From Siphonodentalium dalli (lineage: Eukaryota > Mollusca > Scaphopoda > Gadilida > Siphonodentaliidae), in the NCBI GenBank assembly GCA_032622095.1, contig CP136069.1, positions 43,688,194 through 43,752,193 of the forward strand: a stretch of DNA of 64,000 bases. Direction: 5' to 3'. How positions within the stretch are numbered: position 1 is the first letter of the stretch; each line of letters starts with the position of its first letter. The translations under genes were made by a program, and so were the position numbers. The notes under the pieces were generated by a model. The model was given only the letters and a program-made list of their open reading frames with translations. It was not told the DNA's origin and ran no database searches. Below are positions 10,846 to 23,592 of the stretch, piece by piece.

Positions 10846-12420
10846 AACCAACCCCCCCCCCCCCCGCCACCGTTCAAGTTGTTAAAACGTTACCGCGACA
10901 GTATACCGCATGTTACAATTTGTACTAATTAGCATTTCATAATAATTCCCAACCTAAATATTTACGATATATATCAGCACGACTTAAAAACTAGGCTACC
11001 TATTTACGACAGGTCTATGTACTTATTAATAGCTCGTCCAATTTTGGTATAATTTATACTTTACTGCATAATGTCGGTTGTTTTCCGAAGTCGGTGGTTT
11101 CTACACGCAGTATACCGTTTTCTCGGTAAACTATCCCGCGTGGTCTTTCCCCCACCCATAAAGCTATAGCTACCATAAACCCTAACAAACCAATACATAG
11201 GTACATTTTATCAACGATAACCTATTAATACCTATATGCAAACGACAATCCATTATACATGTATATATACTTTGTACTCTACCCCCATGTATAGTTATAT
11301 TTACTTATTTAAGCTTCCCGCGCAATATATTTGCATTTAATTACAATTATATATTATTGGTTGATTATTACATCTGTTTTATAATTGATAATCCATACCA
11401 TGAATTTGTTACACCCTATGTGTTTAATTGGCGCCCCTCCCCCCCCCCCCCCCCCCCACGGTCAAGTTATCACAACATTACCGCGATAGTATAGTCGCAT
11501 GTTGGTTGATTATTAGATCTGTTCAAAAATTATACTCCATACCATGTAATCTGGTGCACCTTAGATGTATGATTGGCTGCCCCCCCCCCTCCCCCAAGGT
11601 TGTCACACGACTTTACCGCGACGGTATACAGCGTGTTGGTTGCTTATTACATATATATGTTCAATAATTATACTCCATACGATGTAATCTGAGCACACTA
11701 GGTGTTGATTGGCTGACCCCATAACCCCCCCCCCGGTCAGGTTGTCACGACATCACCACGGCAGTATAGTCGCATTATGGCTTTTTAATTTGTTTAATTT
11801 CATGTTACCCGATCATTGGAGCAATAAAATGTCACAAACTTGGTTCAAGTGGGTGCAGTTGGTCTATGGTTTATTATTACATCTGGTCAATAATTATGCT
11901 CCATACAATGTAATCTGATACCCATTAGGCGTTTGATTGGCTCCAACCCCCTCCCCCCCCCCCACGGTCTGACATGTTGTCACAACCTTACCGCGGCAGT
12001 ATGTTACATTATGGACTAGTTAGCAATTCACTGTTGACCTTTCCACAGAATAATCCACAGAATAACCTACTAATACCTATTTGCAAACGACAAACCTATT
12101 ATATATGCGTTATACCCTTACCCCATGCATAGTTATAATATATCAAAAATAACCTATCAATACTTATTTGCAAACGACAACCTATTCTATGCATACTTTG
12201 TGCCCTATACCCCATGTATAAATGTATTTACCTATATAATCTTTGTGTGACAGTATACATTCGTTTACTTGTACGTATAATTATATTATTGGTTGATTTC
12301 TGCATCTTTTCAATACTTGCAAGTCCATGCAATGTAATCTGATGACACCTTATGTGTTAGTTAGAAACCCCCCCCCCCCCCGCCAGGTTGACGCAACACT
12401 ACCGGGATAGTATAGCCACG
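10846..12420 (+). repeat. Poly-C-punctuated monomer array (six copies)
   Basis: Six monomers each place a run of about 11-19 C residues just upstream of a core resembling GGTCAAGTTGTCACAACATT then ACCGCGACAGTATAGTCGCA. The sequence leading into most runs resembles TCCATACCATGTAATCTG then GATTGGCTG. Closest spacing is about 140 bp; later monomers are separated by inserted sequence. The C runs vary in length between copies, as expected for slippage-prone tracts. No protein coding is implied: frames crossing them change with run length. Confidence 0.75.
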
Positions 12421-13239
12421 TTTATGATATATGTCGGTACTTGCCATCATTCTATATCACAGTAAGATATCTTTAATATACTCGATTAAAGGGCATTTTC
12501 CGTTATCTGATATGGTATTGTCTAGAAAGGAGAAATGGGCAATTTGATATTGGCACGCAAAGGGTTAAAATCACCTGTGTTGTGACGTTGTATTTCCGCA
12601 CGCGATTACGCTATTTCGCACGAGACGCTGAAGGGGAAGGTCGTCTGGTTTTGTATACAGCGGTCAGAATCCAAAATATTCTGTCACAGTCTGTGTGCTT
12701 CTTTGTCAATTTAGTGATTATAGAACTATATGTTTCTCGCTTATACAAACAATATTCATCTACATGGACTTTAAACACGCCATACATGGAATCGGACGTT
12801 ATTCATGGAATCGTAAAAAACGGTAAATAATTCACTTTATAAGCGGAGCCGGCGGACTGTTACACGTGATTTACGATTCACAGAATCGGGAATAATTTAC
12901 TTGATAAGCACTATTATGAAAGTTTTTTTTAAATCCATATTTAACTTAGAAATTATTGTGGATCATATTTAACTTAGAAGTTAGAAATTATTGTGGATCA
13001 TATTTATGCATATTTAACTTAGAAATTATTGTGGATCATAAATTCATATTTATGCCAATTATTAGCACATGCATTTATAGTTATAGTTATACAACTTTTT
13101 TTTAAAAAGAGGGGGTGGGGTATACTGTTTTGCACCTGTCCGGCCGTACATACGTCCGGACATCCATCCGTCCGTTCGCCTGTCCGATTTCTGTTCATGT
13201 CATAACTTAAACAGTTACTGGGATCTCAACAAAAATTGA

Positions 13240-13625
13240 TATATACATTCCAGTAGGGTTATCGTGGCTTATAATTTGTGTGACTTAAAGTGATATGAAA
13301 CATTCCATTAAGGTGATCGTGGCTTATAATGTGTATGACTTAAAGTGATATGAAACACTCCAGTACTGCAGTAGGGTGATCATGGCTTATAATATGTATG
13401 GCTTAAAGTGATGTGAAGCACCCCAGTAGGGTGATCATAGTTATAATTTGTATGACTTAAAGTGATGTGAAACACTCCAATAGGTTGATATAATTTGTGT
13501 TACTTAAATTTATAAGAAACTGAAACACTCCAGTAGGGTGATCATGGCTTATAATTTGTATGATTTAAAGTAACATGAAACACTCCAATTAGAGGATCAA
13601 TGGCTTATAATGTGCATGACTTTTA
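13240..13625 (+). repeat. ~58 bp minisatellite, array 1
   Basis: About seven imperfect repeats share the consensus CACTCCAGTAGGGTGATCAT then GGCTTATAATTTGTATGACT then TAAAGTGATATGAAA. The same array occurs at 15229-15605, 21029-21412 and 23028-23400. It sits just downstream of a CTGTCCGGCCGTACATACG / CCATCCGTCCGTTCG motif common in invertebrate repeats. Confidence 0.8.
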
Positions 13626-13822
13626 GGGAATCAATAGAAATCAATAGAGACAGTGCTATTTTCGATACCATATATGCTTGATGCTACGACATTACAAATG
13701 GTACAACCTTGGAAAATTTTGAAGCATTGCACGTGTATTATATGTACGAACAACTGGTTGTTGATTATGTAACGAAACACTATGATGGCTCATGGCTTAC
13801 ACCATTAACTTATCCATATATA

Positions 13823-15797
13823 ATTATAATTAAACTAATATATTAGTTACCAGCTGACTTACACATTTATGGCCATAATTACGGTAGATTATAGAATAGG
13901 TCTATGTGGTTCATATATATAGCCCATCGTTGTACCTACACATTATATGCACACGTGCCTCATGTGCATTCCAATTAATACTAAACAACTCGTTATATAT
14001 CTATATACAACCGTTACTATTATACATCCAATTAAGGTATATCAAAACGCCTCATGTACATGTATACATGCCATAATACTTTACAACCTATATATTCACG
14101 ATATATATTAAAGTTCGACTTAAAAACTACACTACCTATTAGTATTTACTACGGATCTACGCACTTATTAACAGCTCTTTCAATTTTGGTATAATTCATA
14201 CTTTACTGCATATAATGTCGATCATATTCATGTGTACAGATACACGACACAAACATATGTCAATGCGCGTGTTTCGTGAAGTGTTTGCGCATATACATTT
14301 AAGCTTCTCTATCTCAACCTCACAATTGCAACCAGCATATAGGACTACAAAACAGTTTGGCACAACCAACCCCCCCCCCCCCCCGCCACCGTTCAAGTTG
14401 TTAAAACGATACCGCGACAGTATACCGCATGTTACAATTTGTACTAATTAGCATTTCATAATAATTCCCAACCTAAATATTTACGATATATATCAGCACG
14501 ACTTAAAAACTAGGCTACCTATTTACGACAGGTCTATGTACTTATTAATAGCTCGTCCAATTTTGGTATAATTTATACTTTACTGCATATTAAATGTCGG
14601 TTGTTTTCCGGGGGTCGATGGTTTCTACACGCAGTATACCGTTTTCTCGGTAAACTATCCCGCGTGGTCTTTCCTCCACCCATAAAGCTATAGCTACCAT
14701 AAACCCTAACAAACCAATACATAGCTACATTTTATCAACGATAACCTATTAATACCTATATGCAAACGACAATCCATTATACATGTATATATACTTTGTA
14801 CTCTACCCCCATGTATAGTTATATTTACATATTTAAGCTTCCCGCGCAATATAATTGCATTTAATTACAATTATATATTATTGGTTGATTATTACATCTG
14901 TTCTATAATTGATAATCCATACCATGAATTTGTTACACCCTATGTGTTTAATTGGCGGCCCCCCCCCCCCCACGGTCAAGTTGTCACAACATTACCGCGA
15001 TAGTATAGTCGCATGTTGGTTGATTATTAGATCTGTTCAAAAATTATACTCCATACCATGTAATCTGGTGCACCTTAGATGTATGATTGGCTGCCCCCCC
15101 CCCCCCCTGCCTCCCACCTGTCCGGCCGTACATACGTCCGGACATCCATCCGTCCGTTCGTCTGTCCGATTTCTGTTCATGTCATAACTTAAACAGTTAC
15201 TGGGATCTCAACAAAAATTGATATATACATTCCAGTAGGGTTATCGTGGCTTATAATTTGTGTGACTTAGAGTGATATGAAACATTCCATTAAGGTGATC
15301 GTGGCTTATAATGTGTATGACTTAAAGTGATATGAAACACTCCAGTGTTGCAGTAGGGTGATCATGGCTTATAATATGTATGGCTTTAAGTGATGTGAAG
15401 CACCCCAATAGGGTGATCATAGTTTATAATTTGTATGACTTAAAGTGATGTGAAACACTCCAATAGGGTGATATAATTTGTGTTACTTAAATTTATAAGA
15501 AACTGAAACACTCCAGTGGGTGATCATGGCTTATAATTTGTATGATTTAAAGTAACATGAAACACTCCAATTAGAGGATCATGGCTTATAATGTGCATGA
15601 CTTTTAGGAAATCAATAGAAATCAATAGAGACAGTGCTATTTTCGATACCATATATGCTTGATGCTACGACATTACAAATGGTACAACCTTGGAAAATTA
15701 TGAAGCATTGCACGTGTATTATATGTACGAACAACTGGTTGTTGATTATGTAACGAATCACTATGATAGCTCATGGCTTACACCATTAACTTATCCA
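13823..15797 (+). repeat. Sub-repeat B within unit 1 (shortened copy of A)
   Basis: It matches A from its start to the third poly-C tract (about 15090-15107). It then jumps directly to the CCTGTCCGGCCG motif equivalent to A position 13132, so about 1.5 kb present in A is missing. It resumes through the minisatellite to CTTATCCA, where similarity ends. The jump falls at a poly-C run, suggesting a deletion between C-rich tracts. Confidence 0.8.
15229..15605 (+). repeat. ~58 bp minisatellite, array 2
   Basis: Same repeat as at 13240-13625, carried by sub-repeat B. Confidence 0.75.
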
Positions 15798-17475
15798 AAC
15801 TATACTATTTAGTATTAGTGTTGAACTTCCACGGTACGGGTCCAATCTCATCATCATCCCCCTGGAAGCTATGTTCTGTCGGTATTTAGATAAGATCGCG
15901 GGCGACGCCCGGACTCGAGCTGGCTTAGTACACATGTCTTGCAGTTAAAGGGTCGAAACATGATATGACATGCGCTTAGCGTGGCATATAGTCAGCAAAC
16001 TGCAACTGAAGACGGTCTTATCAAAACATTCTGGCATCTTTTTAACTCATTGGGAGAATTTTTCAAAAACCTAGAAATTCTACTTTTGGCATTAAATGAA
16101 TCTTATTTCGATGGGGTACGTTCTAAAACTATTTTCAAAATTCTAATAAACCGCTCCAGGGTCCAGCTTCCACCTCAAAATTCATGTCATCGGAACGAGG
16201 AGCAAATTGTCTGCGGGAAATTGGGACCTTGGTCATCATCACACGTAGCCTCGAATCTTCTTTAATATGCATACAGCAGACAACCTCCCCTTTCTTTTGA
16301 CATCCATGCATTTGTGAACCACCTTCATTTTGTGGGGAAATTATATGACAGATAGGTTGAAAGCCGTTAATTCTTTCACTATACTTATGTTGACAAACGG
16401 AAAGGCCGCAAGGTCCGTCAGCCAATGCTCCATTCTGACTTTTTATTGTCATTCTGGAAGGCTAGGTGTGTTTTTTCGTGCATATATATGTATATATATA
16501 ATATTATTATCTCTACCCATATAATAATTGTTGTGAGATATAATGCTCACTTACATTTATCTTAAGTATATAATCTAACCCTTTATATTATGCTTCATAA
16601 TCCTAAGGTAATAATTTACTGGTGTTAGTGAGTACTTTCCAGCATGCATACATCTCACAATAAGATGTATTACCCCATGTACTCATCTAAATTAATTATT
16701 CGAAATCTTGTTTAAGTGTTTAACCACCACCTATATGTCACATAGTCATATACTGATTGTAATATGTAAAGATACTTCACGATGACAGATATGATAGCTA
16801 TATATAGCTAACTTGGTCACATAAAGAGCGTTTAACAATATAATATAGAGAGCGTTTAACTCTAGTTATACCTACCGTGTATATATTATAATACTATATG
16901 GTGTACCACCCATACCGCATACACACGATAACTTGGATAACGCTATGTATATATGTTCCCGAATACTATACTAATCATCTACAATTGTTGGGAAGTACAT
17001 TCCAACTTGCATACCTCTTACTAGTATAAGATTCGTGTTAAATACCTCTTATAAGATTCGTGTTAAATATATGTGACACTTATCGGTTTGTAATATGAAG
17101 AGTGGTGATGTGGTGGGATCCGCATCATATATTACTTAAATAACAACGTAGGGTTGTATATGAGCACATATACCCACATATACCTATATATATATACATA
17201 GATACTGTACTTGCATGGGCGCGTATATATCAACCCATTGAGATTACAAGGCCATATAAATAGCGTTTTACTAATATATATTACGTTTTATATGTAATAC
17301 ACTGTATAACCCTTTCCGTGTCACGCATATGTAATTGTTTCCAAACTTGCGGGGGGACTATACTACCACTTTATATAGACCGTACATTTTGCACCGACCG
17401 GTATCAATTGTGTGTAAAATTCTTATGACAAATACGTTCTTAGCCGTTTTACTATTTTCTTTAGTTGACTTTCTG
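15798..17475 (+). repeat. Unit-specific 3' segment, copy 1
   Basis: Single copy within the unit and repeated at 23593-25272. It holds the minus-strand open frame at 16135-16452, then AT-rich sequence with many TATATA runs, then the junction to the next 141 bp repeat. Paired GAGCGTTTAAC motifs occur at 16825 and 16850, and a tandem ATAAGATTCGTGTTAAATA duplication at about 17025-17070. Confidence 0.7.
16135..16452 (-). CDS. Unrecognised 105-codon frame, possible exon or relic
   Basis: I do not recognise a family. The frame starts ATG within AATGACAATAAAAAGTC, directly after CCTTCCAG on the minus strand, which would also serve as a splice acceptor. The predicted product has six Cys, balanced charged residues and little low complexity, unlike most frames in this AT-rich repeat. 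The identical frame is kept in the second unit (23931-24248). The opposite-strand frame is disturbed there by one extra A near 23820, so if either strand codes, the minus strand is the better candidate. Two near-identical copies are too young to prove selection. Confidence 0.25.
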   Translation of the reverse strand: MTIKSQNGALADGPCGLSVCQHKYSERINGFQPICHIISPQNEGGSQMHGCQKKGEVVCCMHIKEDSRLRVMMTKVPISRRQFAPRSDDMNFEVEAGPWSGLLEF

Positions 17476-17616
17476 AAAGGCCTTCTGGTCCACCTGCCAG
17501 CACATTACTTTGACTTTTCTCTGTCTTTCTAGTGTGCTAGGTGTGGGGTCGCTAACCTTGACAGTTCTGCTACCTGGTCAGACACCCCCTTACCTTATAT
17601 GGTTACACATAAAAGC
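17476..17616 (+). repeat. 141 bp direct repeat, copy 2 (unit junction)
   Basis: This is the junction between the two 7.8 kb units. Its left flank (GTTGACTTTCTG) equals that of copy 3. Confidence 0.9.
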
Positions 17617-18103
17617 ATTATATTATCGTCGCGGGGGCGGCTGTCAACTAGTGACATAACATCCTGGCGTTAGACGATTAGACGACCTGAGTTGTGTAGG
17701 CATCTTTTTTGTTTATTTATATTATACATCCTGATTTCATAGACAGACTATTTTTATTTTACATTAACTTATTTATTTGCTTTGAACGATACTTTGTCTT
17801 ACTTTAGATAAATGTGTTTATACATAACACATGCTGCTGATGGTTGCACAATGTACATGGTTAATTCTATACCATTAACAATAATTTCTGTAAATTATAT
17901 GAATACTCGTTAATGATATATGTAACGCGATCACGTTCGCGATATGCTATGTCATCGGTTGTGAGCACTAACTAATTTTATCTGATAGTCGATACGACCA
18001 CCACACCCCCTCTCGTATAGTGGCATACCCATTCTACTAAAGTATTATGGTTTTAAAATCATTTCGTGACGGTATAGTCGCAATAGTTGTTGAAATTATA
18101 CTT

Positions 18104-21100
18104 ATTATAATTAAACTAATATATTAGTTACCAGCTGACTTACACATTTATGGCCTTAATTACGGTAGATTATAGAATAGGTCCATGTGGTTCATATATA
18201 TAGCCCATCGTTGTACCTACACATTATATGCACACGTGCCTCATGTGCATTCCAATTAATACTAAACAACTCGTTATATATCTATATACAACCGTTACTA
18301 TTATACATCCCATTAAGGTATATCAAAACGCCTCATGTACATGTATACATGCCATAATACTTTACAACCTATATATTCACGATATATAAGCTCGACTTAA
18401 AAACTACACTACCTATTAGTATTTACTACGGATCTACGCACTTATTAACAGCTCTTTCAATTTTGGTATAATTCATACTTTACTGCATAATGTCGATCAT
18501 ATTCATGTGTACATGCAGATACACGACACAAACATGTGTCAATGCGCGTGTTTCGTGAAGTGTTTGCACATATACATTTAAGCTTCTCTATCTCAACCTC
18601 ACAATTGCAACCAGCATATAGGACTACAAAACAGTTTGGCACAACCAACCCCCCCCCCCCCGCCACCGTTCAAGTTGTTAAAACGTTACCGCGACAGTAT
18701 ACCGCATGTTACAATTTGTACTAATTAGCATTTCATAATAATTCCCAACCTAAATATTTACGATATATATCAGCACGACTTAAAAACTAGGCTACCTATT
18801 TACGACAGGTCTATGTACTTATTAATAGCTCGTCCAATTTTGGTATAATTTATACTTTACTGCATAGTGTCGGTTGTTTTCCGGGGGTCGGTGGTTTCTA
18901 CACGCAGTATACCGTTTTCTCGGTAAACTATCCCGCGTGGTATTTCCTCCACCCATAAAGCTATAGCTACCATAAACCCTAACAAACCAATACATAGGTA
19001 CATTTTATCAACGATAACCTATTAATACCTATATGCAAACGACAATCCATTATACATGTATATATACTTTGTACTCTACCCCCATGTATAGTTATATTTA
19101 CTTATTTAAGCTTCCCGCGCAATATATTTGCATTTAATTACAATTATATATTATTGGTTGATTATTACATCTGTTCTATAATTGATAATCCATACCATGA
19201 ATTTGTTACACCCTATGTGTTTAATTGGCGCCCCCCCCCCCACGGTCAGGTTATCACAACATTACCGCGATAGTATAGTCGCATGTTGGTTGATTATTAG
19301 ATCTGTTCAAAAATTATACTCCATACCATGTAATCTGGTGCACCTTAGATGTATGATTGGCTGCCCCCCCCCCTCCCCCAAGGTTGTCACACGACTTTAC
19401 CGCGACGGTATACAGCGTGTTGGTTGCTTATTACATATATATGTTCAATAATTATACTCCATACGATGTAATCTGAGCACACTAGGTGTTGATTGGCTGA
19501 CCCCACAACCCCCCCCCCCCCGGTCAGGTTGTCACGACATCACCACGGCAGTATAGTCGCATTATGGCTTTTTAATTTGTTTAATTTCATGTTACCCGAT
19601 CATTGGAGCAATAAAATGTCACAAACTTGGTTCAAGTGGGTGCAGTAGGTCTATGGTTTATTATTACATCTGGTCAATAATTATGCTCCATACAATGTAA
19701 TCTGATACCCATTAGGCGTTTGATTGGCTCCAACCCCCTTCCCCCCCCCCCCCACGGTCTGACATGTTGTCACAACCTTACCGCGGCAGTATGTTACATT
19801 ATGGACTAGTTAGCAATTCACTGTTGACCTTTCCACAGAATAATCCACAGAATAACCTACTAATACCTATTTGCAAACGACAACCTATTATATATGCGTT
19901 ATACCCTTACCCCATGCATAGTTATAATTTATCAAAAATAACCTATCAATACTTATTTGCAAACGACGACCTATTCTATGCATACTTTGTGCCCTATACC
20001 CCATGTATAAATGTATTTACCTATATAATCTTTGTGTGACAGTATACATTCGTTTACTTGTACGTATAATTATATTATTGGTTGATTTCTGCATCTTTTC
20101 AATACTTGCAAGTCCATGCAATGTAATCTGATGACACCTTATGTGTTAGTTAGAAACCACCCCCCCCCGCCAGGTTGACGCAACACTACCGGGATAGTAT
20201 AGCCACGTTTATGATATATGTCGGTACTTGCCATCATTCTATATCACAGTAAGATATCTTTAATATACTCGATTAAAGGGCATTTTCCGTTATCTGATAT
20301 GGTATTGTCTAGAAAGGAGAAATGGGCAATTTGATATTGGCACGCAAAGGGTTAAAATCACCTGTGTTGTGACGTTGTATTTCCGCACGCGATTACGCTA
20401 TTTCGCACGAGACGCTGAAGGGGAAGGTCGTCTGGTTTTGTATACAGCGGTCAGAATCCAAAATATTCTGTCACAGTCTGTGTGCTTCTTTGTCAATTTA
20501 GTGATTATAGAACTATATGTTTCTCGCTTATACAAACAATATTCATCTACATGGACTTTAAACACGCCATACATGGAATCGGACGTTATTCATGGAATCG
20601 TAAAAAACGGTAAATAATTCACTTTATAAGCGGAGCCGGCGGACTGTTACACGTGATTTACGATTCACAGAATCGGGAATAATTTACTTGATAAGCACTA
20701 TTATGAAAGTTTTTTTTAAATCCATATTTAACTTAGAAATTATTGTGGATCATATTTAACTTAGAAGTTAGAAATTATTGTGGATCATATTTATGCATAT
20801 TTAACTTAGAAATTATTGTGGATCATAAATTCATATTTATGCCAATTATTAGCACATGCATTTATAGTTATAGTTATACAACTTTTTTTTTAAAAGAGGG
20901 GGTGGGGTATACTGTTTTGCACCTGTCCGGCCGTACATACGTCCGGACATCCATCCGTCCGTTCGCCTGTCCGATTTCTGTTCATGTCATAACTTAAACA
21001 GTTACTGGGATCTCAACAAAAATTGATATATACATTCCAGTAGGGTTATCGTGGCTTATAATTTGTGTGACTTAAAGTGATATGAAACATTCCATTAAGG

Positions 21101-21609
21101 TGATCGTGGCTTATAATGTGTATGACTTAAAGTGATATGAAACACTCCAGTACTGCAGTAGGGTGATCATGGCTTATAATATGTATGGTTTAAAGTGATG
21201 TGAAGCACCCCAGTAGGGTGATCATAGTTTATAATTTGTATGACTTAAAGTGATGTGAAACACTCCAATAGGTTGATATAATTTGTGTTACTTAAATTTA
21301 TAAGAAACTGAAACACTCCAGTAGGGTGATCATGGCTTATAATTTGTATGATTTAAAGTAACATGAAACACTCCAATTAGAGGATCATGGCTTATAATGT
21401 GCATGACTTTTAGGGAATCAATAGAAATCAATAGAGACAGTGCTATTTTCGATACCATATATGCTTGATGCTACGACATTACAAATGGTACAACCTTGGA
21501 AAATTTTGAAGCATTGCACGTGTATTATATGTACGAACAACTGGTTGTTGATTATGTAACGAAACACTATGATGGCTCATGGCTTACACCATTAACTTAT
21601 CCATATATA
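18104..21609 (+). repeat. Sub-repeat A within unit 2
   Basis: Counterpart of 10311-13822, with poly-C monomers at about 18650, 19230, 19364, 19508, 19740 and 20159. At a few sites (for example CCTCATGTGCATT, TATCAAAACGCC) it agrees with sub-repeat B rather than with A of unit 1, so unit 1 A carries private changes or conversion has occurred. Confidence 0.8.
21029..21412 (+). repeat. ~58 bp minisatellite, array 3
   Basis: Counterpart of 13240-13625 in unit 2. Confidence 0.75.
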
Positions 21610-23592
21610 ATTATAATTAAACTAATATATTAGTTACCAGCTGACTTACACATTTATGGCCATAATTACGGTAGATTATAGAATAGGTCTATGTGGTTCA
21701 TATATATAGCCCATCGTTGTACCTACACATTATATGCACACGTGCCTCATGTGCATTCCAATTAATACTAAACAACTCGTTATATATCTATATACAACCG
21801 TTACTATTATACATCCAATTAAGGTATATCAAAACGCCTCATGTACATGTATACATGCCATAATACTTTACAACCTATATATTCACGATATATATTAAAG
21901 TTCGACTTAAAAACTACACTACCTATTAGTATTTACTACGGATCTACGCACTTATTAACAGCTCTTTCAATTTTGGTATAATTCATACTTTACTGCATAT
22001 AATGTCGATCATATTCATGTGTACAGATACACGACACAAACATGTGTCAATGCGCGTGTTTCGTGAAGTGTTTGCGCATATACATTTAAGCTTCTCTATC
22101 TCAACCTCACAATTGCAACCAGCATATAGGACTACAAAACAGTTTGGCACAACCAACCCCCCCCCCCCCCCCCCCCCGCCACCGTTCAAGTTGTTAAAAC
22201 GATACCGCGACAGTATACCGCATGTTACAATTTGTACTAATTAGCATTTCATAATAATTCCCAACCTAAATATTTACGATATATATCAGCACGACTTAAA
22301 AACTAGGCTACCTATTTACGACAGGTCTATGTACTTATTAATAGCTCGTCCAATTTTGGTATAATTTATACTTTACTGCATATTAAATGTCGGTTGTTTT
22401 CCGGGGGTCGATGGTTTCTACACGCAGTATACCGTTTTCTCGGTAAACTATCCCGCGTGGTCTTTCCTCCACCCATAAAGCTATAGCTACCATAAACCCT
22501 AACAAACCAATACATAGCTACATTTTATCAACGATAACCTATTAATACCTATATGCAAACGACAATCCATTATACATGTATATATACTTTGTACTCTACC
22601 CCCATGTATAGTTATATTTACATATTTAAGCTTCCCGCGCAATATAATTGCATTTAATTACAATTATATATTATTGGTTGATTATTACATCTGTTCTATA
22701 ATTGATAATCCATACCATGAATTTGTTACACCCTATGTGTTTAATTGGCGGCACCCCCCCCCCCCCACGGTCAAGTTGTCACAACATTACCGCGATAGTA
22801 TAGTCGCATGTTGGTTGATTATTAGATCTGTTCAAAAATTATACTCCATACCATGTAATCTGGTGCACCTTAGATGTATGATTGGCTGCCCCCCCCCCCC
22901 CCTGCCTCCCACCTGTCCGGCCGTACATACGTCCGGACATCCATCCGTCCGTTCGTCTGTCCGATTTCTGTTCATGTCATAACTTAAACAGTTACTGGGA
23001 TCTCAACAAAAATTGATATATACATTCCAGTAGGGTTATCGTGGCTTATAATTTGTGTGACTTAGAGTGATATGAAACATTCCATTAAGGTGATCGTGGC
23101 TTATAATGTGTATGACTTAAAGTGATATGAAACACTCCAGTGTTGCAGTAGGGTGATCATGGCTTATAATATGTATGGCTTTAAGTGATGTGAAGCACCC
23201 CAATAGGGTGATCATAGTTTATAATTTGTATGACTTAAAGTGATGTGAAACACTCCAATAGGGTGATATAATTTGTGTTACTTAAATTTATAAGAAACTG
23301 AAACACTCCAGTGGGTGATCATGGCTTATAATTTGTATGATTTAAAGTAACATGAAACACTCCAATTAGAGGATCATGGCTTATAATGTGCATGACTTTT
23401 AGGAAATCAATAGAAATCAATAGAGACAGTGCTATTTTCGATACCATATATGCTTGATGCTACGACATTACAAATGGTACAACCTTGGAAAATTATGAAG
23501 CATTGCACGTGTATTATATGTACGAACAACTGGTTGTTGATTATGTAACGAATCACTATGATAGCTCATGGCTTACACCATTAACTTATCCA
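21610..23592 (+). repeat. Sub-repeat B within unit 2
   Basis: Counterpart of 13823-15797, with the same ~1.5 kb internal deletion at a poly-C tract (about 22889-22902) and the minisatellite at 23028-23400. Confidence 0.8.
23028..23400 (+). repeat. ~58 bp minisatellite, array 4
   Basis: Counterpart of 15229-15605 in unit 2. Confidence 0.75.

Larger units (their letters stand above)
10311..13822 (+). repeat. Sub-repeat A within unit 1 (3.51 kb)
   Basis: It begins ATTATAATTAAACTAATATA, which recurs at 13823 (offset 3512). Within A lie six poly-C-tagged monomers (10851, 11441, 11580, 11726, 11950 and 12366 approximately), a segment with TTAACTTAGAAATTATTGTG repeats near 12945-13040, and the 58 bp minisatellite at 13240-13625. 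Confidence 0.85.
9683..17475 (+). repeat. 7.79 kb tandem unit, copy 1
   Basis: The whole segment is repeated immediately downstream at an offset of 7793 bases, rising to about 7797 after small indels. The two copies differ by scattered substitutions and by homopolymer length. The unit contains a unique start (9824-10310), sub-repeat A (10311-13822), shortened sub-repeat B (13823-15797) and a unique 3' part (15798-17475). It encodes no recognised protein. The layout of 141 bp repeat - unit - 141 bp repeat - unit - 141 bp repeat implies one unequal exchange between the 141 bp direct repeats of an ancestral single unit. Confidence 0.9.

Noticed and set aside
10697-10885. Open frames crossing poly-C runs (also 14215-14451, 18536-18724, 22002-22244 and their minus-strand versions rich in Gly)
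   Set aside because: They recur only because the repeat recurs, their frames change with C-run length, and they carry no recognisable domain.
12582-12830. 82-codon frame repeated at 20369-20617
   Set aside because: Identical in the two young tandem units, with no motif. It lies between repeat monomers, so it is likely a chance frame.
13240-13625. CRISPR-like array
   Set aside because: Repeats are imperfect and contiguous with no unique spacers of constant length. The context is clearly animal repeats, so it is a minisatellite.
9683-17616. LTR retrotransposon with 141 bp LTRs
   Set aside because: No primer-binding site, polypurine tract, gag or pol could be recognised between the repeats, so the direct repeats alone do not justify the call.
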